64,000 nucleotides of DNA. It comes from Epiperipatus broadwayi (taxonomy: Eukaryota; Onychophora; Udeonychophora; Euonychophora; Peripatidae). The position numbers were made by a program, and so were the translations under genes. Where the stretch lies: positions 18,965,611 to 19,029,610 of the forward strand of contig JAQFVV010000001.1 of the NCBI GenBank assembly GCA_028023455.1, written 5' to 3'. Positions 22,533 through 34,745 of this stretch are shown piece after piece; position 1 is the stretch's first letter, and each line of letters starts with the position of its first letter. A model generated the notes under the pieces. The model was not told where the DNA came from. It worked only from the letters and a program-made list of their open reading frames with translations, and ran no database searches.

Positions 22533-25500
22533 ATGAAGATAAAAATTGGATCACTCAACATTAGAGGCTTAAATGCCATCAAAAAACTTTTTGAACTCAA
22601 AAAATGGTTACATACAACACAACCACACATACTAGGGATATTGGAAACAAAAATATACAGTGGCTCTATGATTGATCCTTCAAAATATTTAGTCAGCCAA
22701 GGGTTTTGTGCATGCTCATGGCAATCATCATCACCATCAGGTGGCACAGATATAATAATATCCCACAACTGCCCTTTTGATTATTTTAAAATTATATATA
22801 TTGACTCTAATCTTATCATAATAACAGTTCATCATAAAAATATCACACTTAACCTAGTATTTGTCTATATACCACCAGGCCCTGTCATCATCTCCAGAAT
22901 AATAGCAACAATAAATTCAATGCTTACAGCAATACCAAATCCCATAATACTCCTGGGAGATTTCAACATGACCTACCAAACTTTTGTCACCAAATGGATC
23001 CATCAAATAACAATCCCACTTATGAGTGCTGAAGGTTTTCTCCCATCAAACTCAATATCTTTTAATAGCAATAGATATAAGTCACTTATTGATTTGAGTT
23101 TCTACTCACCAATGTTACATCATTATTTTAATCTTGAACTCTGTCCATCTATAATCTCAGATCATGCTGCCCAGTTCATCACCCTCGACCTAACAAAAAT
23201 ACAGAATACATTAATAGCCCTTCAAAAGACTATGCGAATACTTCTTCCAGCACAAACAACTGAATTCCTATATTCAGAAACATATATAATGCTCCAAAAA
23301 CTTCAAAACATGTCACTCGATCCAGTACAAAAGTATTTAGTGTTCACCAATATACTTTCTTTCAACATCAATCATATTACTTGCAATTCAACACCCCTCA
23401 CCAGATTATTAGCTTTGGCAGGTGAACTACAAAAAAGAATAACCATTTCCAGACCAACTACAGATAATCAAACACAAATTAAAAAACTTACAAAAATGTG
23501 AAAACAATACATGCAACACACTAAAGCAATATGAGGCAATAAAAAAGATAAAATATATACCTTACACAACAACACACTTGGACCAGAGCATATATACAGT
23601 GGGCACTAAGATACCCATCCACAGTCAGAGTGCCTATGGCACTTGAAATAGATGGTTCTATAAAAGCTGGACATAACATGATAAACCCAATATATCAACA
23701 CTTTAAAAAAAACTGCAAAAACAAAAAGTGTACATACCAAATGAAGACATATTTGGAGACCCTGAAACAGACACACCAATAAAAACAACTGACATTGTAT
23801 TTCAACTTGCAACAATAACAAACACATGTCACCCAGGACCACAAGAAATTCCCAAATTTGTGTTCAAACATCTTAGTCACTTCACAGCCAAATACCTGTG
23901 CGATCTAGCCAATTACATATCCCAAAAAATTTGCAACATACAAAGTCTATATCCAATTGCAATGGTTCCATTTAACAAAAAAACCAACAGCAATATCATC
24001 TTTATCTAATCTATGACCAATTTCAATGGGACCTTTAGGAATAAAAATTTTTGAAAGAGTAATAAAAAAAAAAATAGAACAATACATACTCCCTATGTTA
24101 TCATCAGCACAATATGCCAAAAAAGGATCATCCATTGGCCAGGGTGCCTTAATGTACAAAACAATAATCAAAGTAGGAAAAACAAGAAAGAAATATGCAC
24201 CAATTATACTTCAATTAGACATTGAGGCAGCATTTGACTCAGTGCCTATAGCCAAATTATTAGATGTGCTGAAAAAAACAACAATACCTCCATCCCTACT
24301 ATATATAATAGCCAATCTGCTACTCAGCCATGAAATTCACATCACATTGAATGGAAAAAATTCACCAGCCTTCAGACCAAGTCAATCCATCCCACAAGGT
24401 TCTCCCCTCAGTGCCTTGCTCTTTACAATATATATAAATTCTCTATTAATAGAGATACAGAAAAAAATAAAAGGCATTCAAATCCCAAACACTGCTTTAA
24501 ATATATCATGCATAGCCTATATGGATGATGTAACTGTTTCCCTCTCCTCTAAAAAGAACCTCCCCATATTACAAAAGATAGGCAAGAATTATACTTCAAA
24601 TTTTAATTTAAAAATTAACACAAATAAAACTGCTGCATGGTCAATATACACAGGAAAGCACTGTACAGAGATGTTTAATGGTAAACCGTCTGATTTCCTT
24701 GGTTTCCCATTCTACCTTGGAACCAATGGAATGAGACAAAAAATTTCAAAATAAATTAAAAAAAGATGCTGAAAAAATCACAGCCTCACTTGAAAAGTCA
24801 TACCTGTCAATATATGCAAAGGTAGCACTATTTAATCAACTTATAATCACAAAAATTACCTACTACACACCTATAATCAAATTTTCAAAAACATTCATAT
24901 CTAAAATGTCATCAATCTGTAACAAACTAATATGGAAGAGAAAGACAGTGGCAATCTCTATAAAAAATCTGAGTAGACCACCACATAACAATGGACTTGG
25001 ACTCCATACAATCAATGTTTTTTTACACACAGAAATCAGTAAATCTAATAACAGCAACCATAAAAAGATTTCCAGACTTGGAATGTGTAATCAGTATAAT
25101 ACCCACAGACAGACCACCCCTTTCATATGGATATTTATCCACACTGATTGAAGAACTCAAGCCAATATACAACAAAATATTACTCAATAATGACAACAAG
25201 TATACATACTGGGACATTTATAATATACTATACCCAAACCAGACACCTAATCTATATCCATCAGTTCTTGGGATAGACAACAGGCAACTACTGCAACAAT
25301 TCAGAAAATGGTCATTAGAACCAAAATTATTTGATTTTCTACTTAATCTTAATCTAAATGCTCTACCCACAACACATTTTCTTAGATTTCATAGATTCTA
25401 TACAAATATAGACCTCACGTGTGGGCTATGTCATAGAGAAAAAGAGACACAAGATCATTTTCTTCATTCCTGCAGTGCCCTAGAAACAATACATTGCACA

Positions 25501-25773
25501 ATGTTTACCACATACAGAAAGGCCATCATTTCATTTGATGAAATAATAAATAAATTTGAAAAAGGCAACATCCCTGCTATTTGTGCAGCAACATATAGCC
25601 TTTATGCCTACTGGTGTACCAGATGCACTTTTGCACTTGCTAATAACCCTAGACACCATCCAGCAACATTTTCAATAAAACTAGAACTGTTCAGAAAAAG
25701 AGACAGCATCCTAGCTCAACCAGATGTGTTTGCAGCCACATGGTCACACTTGAAACAAAGATCCAGTCTATAA
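22533..25773 (+). pseudogene. LINE ORF2, endonuclease and reverse transcriptase, broken
   Basis: The endonuclease frame 22533-23501 keeps every landmark: SLNIRGL, ETKI, VYIPPG, LLGDFNM, SLIDLSF and ISDHAA, that is, the Asn, Glu, Tyr, Asp/Asn, Asp and His positions. Frameshifts then lead to 23728-24009 (PGPQEIPKFVFKHL, an early reverse-transcriptase block). A TGA at 24014-24016 sits exactly where RPIS normally has its arginine. Then 24026-24754 carries LDIEAAFDSV (block A), PQGSPLSALLF (block B), AYMDDVTVSL (catalytic block C) and DFLGF. The last frame, 24991-25773, holds CGLCHREKETQDHFLHSC, the C-terminal CCHC motif. Total length is about 1080 codons. At least three frameshifts plus the stop make it inactive, though the catalytic residues are all still present. 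Confidence 0.92.
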
Positions 25774-26017
25774 AATATAAAGTCCAATATGATAGATGAT
25801 GACATTTTCAACATCAGCATTTTTTCCAACTTCAAAGAGATGCAAGCATAAACTGAACTAAATAAAGGACCAAATTTAAAAACAAGAAAGAAAGTATGCA
25901 GAAATGATAAAGACTTATATACTGAAAGTTGTAATTTGTTTTGCATTTGTAACAAATCAATATAGTACTAGATGTGACTCTGTAACTTTTTAGATTCAAT
26001 AAAGTTTTGCTTTGAAA
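25774..26017 (+). terminator. LINE 3' untranslated region with poly(A) signal
   Basis: About 240 bases of non-coding sequence follow the ORF2 stop. AATAAA lies at 25998-26003, some 15 bases before the simple-sequence tail, a normal place for a LINE polyadenylation signal. Confidence 0.75.
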
Positions 26018-26043
26018 CATCATCATCATCATCATCATCATAA

Positions 26044-26119
<76 letters not shown>

Positions 26120-26130
26120 AACAACAACAA
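26018..26130. repeat. Compound trinucleotide tail: (CAT)n(AAT)n(ATT)n(AAC)n
   Basis: Four trinucleotide tracts run on from one another. The (AAT)n and (ATT)n parts are complementary and would fold into a hairpin. This can be read as the LINE tail joined to the target microsatellite. Confidence 0.9.
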
Positions 26131-29100
26131 CTATAAAGTTAATATCGGAAAAAATCTGTTTAAAGCATCCAAATGATAGGTTGAGTGTAAGTTTTTTTTT
26201 TAATTTGATAAAAGTAAAATTTTCATATTTTGTTTTTAATTTTAAATAGATTAAAAATTCATCCAGGATTTTTTTTCTTGAGATTGCCAAATTACTTTTG
26301 CAATAAACAAGTACACATTTTCAATACAAATTAATAATAATAAGAAAAATATTTTTTGGTATAATTAATGTGAAATAGATTAGCTTTTCTTTTCTCATAG
26401 TAATACAGAATTTTTGCAAAAGTCTTCAATTTACAATTATGTTTGAGATTATATTATTTTAAACAAATAACTTCAAAGTAATCCCACTAGGGCCATTATC
26501 TTAATGTACATTTTTAGGTATGAAATTTATCTTTATTAACAGTCATATTTGCAGCTAAATGTATTAAAAAGGTAAAATACATATTAGGTTTTTATTAGTA
26601 ATATATATAGGAAACATTAGAGAGCTCTAATCTTCTTTTCAATTGATAAAGTATTGTAAATAATTTGAGATAATTTTTCTTTAGAAGAAATTAGTGTATA
26701 GTTGAAGTTTGCAATAAAATTGATAATTGTTAGTTAAATATAATAAAATTTATCCATGTTCATGCAAAACTTACATATCTTATCAATAGACTAGAATAAT
26801 TATGCAAAATGCAATGGAAATTAATTAAAAAGCAATTTAATGCCAATCTCTATTAGCTATAATCAAAAGTGAGTGCTTCATTATTTAATGGTTTTTGAAA
26901 CTAGCATAGAACAAAACATTGTATTATGGCCCATGTCTGATAAGTAATGTTGTAATAAAATTCTTTTGAAGCTGCTGCTGAAAATCACTGCTTTTAAACT
27001 ATTTGAAGAAAGTTGATATATAGATTAACTTCAAGGACAAATGGATATGGTATTATTAATTTGAAATAATGTATGTTTTGTGATATGACAAGTTGTATAG
27101 AAAGCAGAAACAACTTTTGACACAGAATTTGTAATTCTGGTTTTTACTGTTAGGTATATCTTGCTGAAAATAATTGTTATTAAAGTACAAAATATTATGC
27201 TTTTTATTATTTCTTTAATAGTAGAAGATATCTTTGTAAATGGAAAAAAACCTATTGAAGTAGATCACAGAGTGAAAATTAGTGTTCCAAAATATATTTT
27301 GAGAAATATGTGAGGTGAATGATTAAGAAAGTATAGTAATAATTGCTTCAAAGAGACAAATAATAATAATATACCTAGTTAAAATGATGATATCATCTCT
27401 CATAACTAGAAGCAAATAAATTGATATAAGTTTAAATAGATGTATGTGAAATAAAATGTATAATTTATTGTATACAAAAATTACTAAATTTTGAAAATTA
27501 TAGATAATTGATTCCTCTGGAAATTTAAAATTTGATATTCTAACAAAGTTTTAGTAAAATTGTTAATTTTAATATAATTGATAAGATACAGGTTAAATTA
27601 AATTACTGAGGAAAAGTCTATGGAGATGAATACAATTAAATACAGCATGAAAATCGAATTGTATAATCTATAATGTAGGGCAAATGATTGCCTTTTGTAG
27701 GCCTAATTTTTTGTTAGTAATTCAAAGATTCATACTGAATATAATAACAAGTTACGAAATAATTTACAAGAAATTTGATAATAAGATTTTTTTCAACAAG
27801 ATATGTGCAAATATTTTGAAGAGAATATTTTGCATTAATAAGGACATAGATCTAGTTGGTGATAAAACAATTACAAATGTTTGTTTAACATAAAAGAAAT
27901 GTTTATTAAAATTATATGTATTATAAGAGCACCTCCAGACAATCTACACAGCTACATGGAGCCTAATAAGCATACCAAAAATTGATTAACTGATAAGTAC
28001 AAAATAGCTAGCAGAGAACAACCACAAACAATTTTGAACACCCCTCCTCCAACCAACGCAAACTATAAAACCCAGAAGAAATCTCATAAGAACAAAATCG
28101 GACAGAAATCATTATATACAACACTTTGCTAAAAATGACTATAAGCAGTACCTATATAGAACATAAAAATTTGTAAGGATTACCATATGTAAAATAGAAT
28201 TCCAAAATAAAATCTGAATAATTTGTTAAAATAAAGATTAGTATGGAACTAACATGATTAAGTTGTGTGTAACTGAGGATAATATTATTAATATAAATGA
28301 AGATCTAGTTGCAGAATTAAGTTGTTTAATTTACTACTAGATATTATTTGCTGTAAATAAGTATACATTTATTGTTTTGAAATACAGTTATAAGATTTCA
28401 TGTAAATTTATTTCAATTGATCAATAGTGAGTCTACTTGTGGTCTGACTTTAAATAAGATATCCTCTTTTTGTAATTATGTAGGTTCAATGAAAAAAATT
28501 AAAAATTAAACCATTCAAACTATCAAAATATGACATAGTTTATAAGAGAAGATTAAGAATTGTTTTAAATTTCTCCATAAAAATAAATAACTGTAAAAAC
28601 TCAAATAATAATAAAAAATCTCTTAATTCTTTACCTTACAAAATAAATGATAAAACAAGAACAATTCTCTATTTTAGTGCCATTTATAATAAGGTTGAAT
28701 AATCAATGATTACCATATAATAGTGTGTTAAAATTCTTGTACTAATACCAGTTTCTGGCTTTTGAGAGGCATGAAATTCAAAACTGAAAGTAATACAGTT
28801 ATGTATCTATCTAGAAATTTTATTATCAAATCCAAAAACCTGAAATTTACATCTCCAAGCTAAATTGCAAGCTAAGCCAATCTGCTTAAAACAATTGTGT
28901 GTATCTATATATAGTCACAGATTATTCAACTTTACTATAGACAGCATTAGAAAAGAGAACTGCTTTTATTCTATTATATATTATCTAAAGTAAAGAAATA
29001 TTAACAAGCTAAGGACAAAAATACCTACAGTTAATAAAAAAACTGATAGTACTAAAATATATTGATACTATACACAGACATACCTGTATATTTCATTTAT

Positions 29101-30830
29101 ATACATATATCAAGCAGGTTAGCTTGGGTTTTAAAATCTTAATTTCAAGTTTTTAATTTTAATACTAAAATGAAGTTAAAGTGTTTTTAGATGCATAACT
29201 GCATTTTTTTCAGCTTTGAATCCGGAGTCTTACTGGTAAAGATAAAAATCTGAAATTTGTCTTGGAATAAGAATTTAAAAAAACTATTAATTAATAATTT
29301 CTGATTTTTCCAGCTTACTACCAGACTCGAGAGTTTTTTTTATTTTATATCTTGTAAGATAAAGAATTAGGTTATCTGTTGCTATTAACTTTCCTGACCA
29401 GGTAACAAAGATACCGTTAATAAATAATAGAAATACTAAAATATATAATTACTAACCTAAAGTCAGATCTATATAACTGTTAAAGTAAATTGATTTGAAT
29501 TCAAAAGTTGGAGTGCCTTAAAATAGTAAAATGGAGTTAAAGATATTTGCTAGATTATAACTGCATTATTCCCAGATTTGAATCCCAAGCATCATAAAAG
29601 CAAAAATTGAAAACTGGACTAAGAATGAGAATTTAAATGCACCATTATTTATTAAACACCGATTATACAATTTTATTATAAATGCCATTATAATAGAAAA
29701 CTGCTTTTATTTTATCAAAAATTTAAATAATTGTTCATACCAACAATTAAAGACTAAAATGAAAGATTTATTTATAAAACAATCAATTAAGTGTATTTAA
29801 AATATTATTTTGTTTCTATTAGATATAAGAAGAGATAATAAATTTGAAAATTGTTTTGTAAATTATGGAATCATATGCCTGTAACATGAATGATCTGACA
29901 TTCACAGAGTGAAAGAAACATAATTTTATTAATGCTGGTTCATTTATACGAAATCTGAATAGATTATTAGCAATAAGTTATAGTTTAACAGTACTTCTGT
30001 TAACTGAAAGTCATATGTCATAAAAGTGAGTGTATTAAAATAATTACAAATTTAATACCTTATTGATAATATTTCAGTAATTGATTGCAATGCTATTGTC
30101 TAGAAAGTTAATAATCTAAAAAAGAAATTTAAAAATGATGACTTAAATATGCTATAGTGATGCGTGATTGAGTATCAGCATAGCATTAAATCTAAGATTG
30201 TATAAGAAAACAGAGATGTTTTTTCCCCCTAATATACATATTGCTGTGCTTAAGTGAGCAAAGTTAAGAGAATAGTTAATTAATAAAATAAAAATAGAAA
30301 TAATTCAAAGTCAATAATTAATCATAGATGTTCTATTTATCGTTGAAGTTATGTGCATTTTACTCTTACAGAGGCATTTAAGTATATTTCTATTAAATGA
30401 GTTTTGTAGTTTCAATTAACAAAATATATAAAGTATAATAAGCAGAATTATATAAATATATAAAGTTTGCCTCAGGTGATAGATAATGTGCTTAAAATTA
30501 TGAATCACAATTAAAAGCAAGGCAAAGTTTATCAAATATTTATTTATATACGATTTACAATAAACTCCATGTGAATAAAAAAATCAAATATGAAATTAAA
30601 ATATAGTATAAAATATAGAAACATATAAAATATATCTATTCCTTAAATATAAAATAATGATAAGCGATTATTACGATTTCCAGAAGTAATTTTTCTATTT
30701 AGAAGGTTTCGCACCTAAATCTTAATTCTACAAGGAATCTAAATTAAAAAAATTAAAAATACTTTTGGAATAATTCCACTTAACCTTCAGCGTTAGGTTA
30801 TATAATTATTGTCTTCAGAATAGTGGTTAC
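26131..30830. other. Long A+T-rich stretch with an old direct repeat
   Basis: No gene was recognised. A diverged direct repeat occupies about 29140-29320 and 29515-29690. Both copies share an ATAACTGCATT core followed by TTTGAATCC. Flanking phrases such as AACTGCTTTTATT also recur, at 28958 and 29699. The block 27925-28150 is less A+T-rich and could be a buried repeat, but no frame holds. The 69-codon frame at 27684-27893 shows no motif. Confidence 0.45.
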
Positions 30831-30832
30831 AT

Positions 30833-30875
30833 TATATATATATATATATGTGTGTGTGTGTGCGTGTGTGTGTGT
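30833..30875. repeat. (TA)n(TG)n microsatellite
   Basis: A TA run changes to a TG run with one CG interruption, just before inverted repeat 30930-31478. Confidence 0.9.
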
Positions 30876-30929
30876 TATATAATGAGTGTGCCAATAGCTC
30901 TTAACAGGCTTTTCAGAATATCACTTTCC

Positions 30930-31478
30930 TCAGACTGGTTTGTAGCTCAGGCTTCCATCAGTGAGGCACTAAGCTATTCAAGCATTAGATTTAAAATACC
31001 AGGTCAAGCCCAGTTATCTAATGGTTAACTATTAAATAGAAAATTTGAAATTTCCAGACACCCATATGTCTTCAAATACAGCTATCTATCTTAAATAGTC
31101 CTATGGGACTGAACTAAGTTCAGATATATAAAATTGCCAAAGCTTTAAAAACAATAATTGCAAGAAATTATTGTTATTGCTCTTAAGGCTTTATTGCAAT
31201 TATTGTTATTGCTCTTAATGCTTTAAATTGCAAAGAATTTCCTTGCAATTATTGTTATTGATCTTAAGGCTTTGGTAATTTAATGTGTCTGAACTAAGTT
31301 CAATCCCATATGGCTATTTAAGTTGGATAGTTGGATTTGAAGACATATTTATGTCTGAAAATTTCAGATTTTTTATTTAATCAGTAGATAAAGTTCTGGG
31401 CTTGATCTGGTATTTTAAATCTAATGTTTGAATATCCTAGCACCTCATTGACAAAAGGCAGAGCTAGAAACTGGTTTA
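30930..31478. repeat. Long inverted repeat, family A, second copy
   Basis: The arms are about 30930-31165 and 31240-31478. They share TCAGTGAGGCAC-like text, then CATTAGATTTAAAATACCAG, then ATATGTCTTCAAAT, with scattered changes. The first 45 bases of the arm resemble the arm block of 18811-19429 (ACT-GTTT-T-GCT...CTTCATCA-TGAGG), and both centres contain a CTGAACT-AG-TCAG phrase. The loop holds three tandem copies of a phrase built on AATTATTGTTATTGCTCTTA. Confidence 0.8.
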
Positions 31479-31533
31479 TTAATCAAAATAAATTCAATGT
31501 TAATATATACATTAACATCAAATCTACCTAGGC

Positions 31534-32524
31534 CAGGGATGGTGAACCCTTTTTCTGCTGAGAGCTATTTGGATATTTATAACCTTATTTACTGTCCACA
31601 CAAAATTGTTAATTTAATAATTAGCCTACTATATTTGATCAAAAATTTAATTATCTCTAAATATTAACCCTGGGCAACCATTTCAACTGACAGACCAATT
31701 TCAATTTTCCCTCTAAATAAAGGCCATAATTTTCTTGTGAATTAAAAATAAAGTAACATCATTATTATTAATGATTGTTTCACATTTAATTACAATTTTT
31801 ATGATTTGCCTTAAATTTATCTTCATGATGTATATTCTTATATTTTTTATGTTCTGGACAGATTTGCCAGGATGCAGTCTTCTATACACTCATGTTCAGA
31901 AAATAGTTTCAAATTTTGTTTTTTTTTTTAAATAACTTGTTCCCCAAGAATTTTTTGATTTGTTTGTATTTTTTATAAAACATTATTTGATGAAGATTCT
32001 TTTTTAAGTTTTTTATTTTAATATTTTTTTCTTTCCCAATAACTTTGTTGGAGTCAAAATGTTTGATAGTATTTCTTAATACTGTGTTTTATTAACTAAA
32101 ATACTTTCCACACATATTATGCATATTGATTTACTATTTCTTTCTATAACATTGTTTCATTTCTTTTCAAATGTATGATTATCTGTGTCAATGTTTGTTA
32201 TTTTACCTCTATAGCCATCCTTAAAAAAATTGAAATGCAAAATAGTAATAAAATCAAATAAATTTTGAGTTAGAATATTGCACTTCTGATAAAATGAAGT
32301 AGAATTATTATAATGGTTGGAGAGAGAAAAAGATATAGTTGAGAAAATAAATATTTTATTTTACTTAACTCTTAATTCAGTATTTACACGTATGCTCTAT
32401 ATGTCTATTTAAATAGAAGTTTTATACAGATCCATTTTATACATGTTTCTGATAATGTCTGGAGCCAGATGAGAAACATTTGAGGGTTGAACATGGCCTC
32501 AAGTCAGAAGTTCCCCAATCCTTA
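31534..32524. mobile_element. Non-autonomous hAT-like DNA transposon
   Basis: The left end is CAGGGATGGTGAACC at 31534. The right end, read on the minus strand from 32524, is TAAGGATTGGGGAACTT, followed by TGACTTGAGGCCATG and a CTCATCTGGCTCC box. A terminal CAGGG-like motif followed by GG-GAACC and an inner GAGGGCCA-like box is the style of hAT/Charlie-type ends. The flanks (CCTAGGC against TCTAGAC) are compatible with a worn 8-bp duplication but do not prove one. No transposase is present and the interior is A+T-rich. Confidence 0.65.
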
Positions 32525-33059
32525 TCTAGACAATAAAATCCACATGTTTACCATAATTATAATAAAGATAAAACAGTTTTGTTGTTATATTAAGCTTTAC
32601 ACTACATAGAGATAGTTCAAATTAGAAGCAATATCTTTTTCTTTTCATGTACATAAAAAAAAATAATGTGCATCATATTAAATGAAATTTTATATTAAAT
32701 ATTTGTGAAAAATAAAAATAAAGTCTCCACTAAAAGAACAATGACAAAAATAGAGAAAAATATTTTTTTCTTCAAAAAAAATACCAAGTCCAAATATGTT
32801 TCAAATTTTTTACAAACTTCTGATGTTGATTTAGATGAATAAGATTTAGATCTTTGGAAGACTAATTAAAAGGTTAAAGTTATTAAATTTACAAAAATTC
32901 AGTCAGAAGTAATAGTCTGTAATAAAATTAAGTGGGCTGAGAAACATTCAAAGTATTGAATATATGGACAGCTATATCCATTTATTGGATAATCTGAATG
33001 TAATCTCTACCTCCTGTTAAAAAAGAATTAATCACATTAATCTAAATCACCAAGAAAAA
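32525..33059. other. A+T-rich stretch, no gene seen
   Basis: Non-coding sequence between the hAT-like element and the next repeat cluster. No motif was recognised. Confidence 0.45.
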
Positions 33060-33190
33060 TATATAAAAATATAGTAATTAGAACAGAAGTAACTAGCCCT
33101 CCCATTGAACTGTGTAAATATCAATCAACTATGAAAATATAATATTATATCAATCTATCCTTTAGCTTTGTTATTATTTAAGCTTAGTTC
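33060..33190 (+). repeat. Family B repeat, solitary direct copy
   Basis: It contains GAACAGAAGTAACTAG, then CTCCCATTGAACTGTGTAA, then ATCAATCTATCC and TTTAGCTTTG. The same order of phrases recurs in the left arm of the inverted repeat 33355-33795, so this is a third copy of that family. Confidence 0.7.
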
Positions 33191-33354
33191 ATTGACATTC
33201 TAAATTAAAGAGTAAACATTTTCTCTTATTTTAATTTATGTACAGAATAAATAGTCTAAAATCACTATTTAACTATTACAAGAATTAAGGCAGAGCACCC
33301 CGGTTTTAACAACCTCCAGATATAGAATGAAAGATCAGTTTTAATAAATGCAAT

Positions 33355-33795
33355 AATAAATATTCATAGCTTAACTATATATAATTGGAATGGAAGTAAC
33401 TGGACTTCCCATCGAGCTATGTAAACATCAATCAATTTATGAAAATATAGAATGATACCAATCTATCCCTTAGCTTTGCTAGTATTTAAACTCTATATAT
33501 AACATTTGTAATACAGGCTTGTTAAATTAGGTCATGTGACATCTGACTTGATTTTTTTGTGTAATTCATTGACATTGTACTAAAGTAGAGAGTGAATTTT
33601 TTTCTAGTGATTTCATATTATTTATTCTGTATATAAATTAAAATAATATAAAAATTTCATTCTCCAATTTAGCACAATGTTATGAAATAGATTGATATCA
33701 TTTTATCTTTCCATAGATGAGTGACATTTACATAGCACAGTGGGAGGTCCAGTTACTTCTGTTCCAATTACAAATAGTTAAGCTATATTTATTTC
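33355..33795. repeat. Inverted repeat of family B
   Basis: The left arm (about 33355-33485) contains CATAGCTTAACTAT, AATTGGAATGGAAGTAACTG and GAGCTATGTAAACAT. The right arm (about 33690-33795) carries the complement, ending GTTCCAATTACAAATAGTTA. The middle has no clear pairing. Together with 33060-33190, three copies of one family lie within 750 bp. Confidence 0.75.
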
Positions 33796-33954
33796 TTGTT
33801 AAAAATATAGTAATTTAGATGATACTGAACTGAATATATGGTACCAATGCAGCAAGAAATAAAAACATTCAAAATATCATTTAAATAATTTAAAATTTAG
33901 TTCAAGATTAATATATATATATATATGCAAAAAAATTAGCATATATATGTATAT

Positions 33955-34745
33955 ATGCTTTATAAAATATATTTAAAATAAACAACACTACCAGTATTTA
34001 GTTAAACTTAATGTATTTTCGATGCTGAATATAATAGTCATAGCTATTCTTGTTGAGTCCAGAAACAGCTTTATAACCACTGTTATTATTATATAAAATG
34101 CCCTAATTTACATATTCCAATAGTTTTATAGTTGGATGCTGTTTGCTCTTTTGTTAATGAAGTCATTGTTGTTTATATTTCATGATTCTTTAATCTTTCT
34201 TTTCCTGTTATCTCACTAAATACAGATCAGTTTAACCCTTTGATGATTGAAACAATGTATGTGTTGTCTTTCATAGTCTAAGAATACTGGCATGCGTGGT
34301 AAACTGACTTTTGTTCTTTTTTATATAAGAATTTATGCTGCTTTATTTTTGTTATTATATTGGTTGGAGATTCACCATAGTATATAAATAAAACAGTACA
34401 AATACTTAAATAAAAGTGCAAGAACACAATTCAGCACACATTAATATTTTTAGACCATGAAAAGGACCCACTAAGTGTTAAACTAATCTGCATGGAATAA
34501 GATGATAGAAAAAAATTAAAGAGATAAGTAATATTGTAAACAACAATAACATCATTAACAAAAGAGCAAACAGGAATCCAATTATCAAACTATTGGATTA
34601 TATAAATAAAGGCATTTTGGATAAATGGTTAAAAACTGTCTCCAACTCATTAAGAATATTTATGATTATAGTGTTCAGGACGGAAAATGCATTAAATTCA
34701 ACTAAATACTAGAAGTGTTGTTTATTTTAAACATATATACTTCAT
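33955..34745. repeat. Long diverged inverted repeat, arms about 300 bp
   Basis: Left arm 33955-34255 and right arm 34455-34745. Paired phrases include AAATAAACAACACT-CTAGTATTTAGTT at the outside, then ATTCTTGTTGAGT, then AACAAAAGAGCAAACAG and GTTAATGA-GT-ATTGTTGTTTA further in. The loop is about 200 bp. Mismatches are frequent, so it is older than the Penelope palindrome. No coding sequence is visible. Confidence 0.75.

Larger units (their letters stand above)
20670..26130 (+). mobile_element. Nearly full-length two-ORF LINE, probably L1/Tx1-like
   Basis: A complete layout is visible: a 5' untranslated region (20670-20881), ORF1 (from 20882), ORF2 (from 22533) with an apurinic-type endonuclease, reverse transcriptase and C-terminal cysteine motif, a 3' untranslated region with AATAAA at 25998-26003, and a simple-sequence tail. 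Several frameshifts and nonsense changes kill it, but the motifs are easy to read, so decay is moderate. A two-ORF structure with a CCHC knuckle in ORF1 and an APE endonuclease in ORF2 suits the L1/Tx1 group best. Jockey-group membership is not excluded without a tree. Trinucleotide microsatellites border both ends. Confidence 0.9.

Noticed and set aside
22004-24171. Minus-strand frames rich in Phe, Leu and Tyr over the LINE
   Set aside because: They are antisense shadows of ORF1/ORF2 A-rich sequence with no independent motif.
27684-27893. 69-codon frame in a quiet region
   Set aside because: No motif, no splice signals that fit, and composition dominated by Ile, Asn, Lys and Phe.
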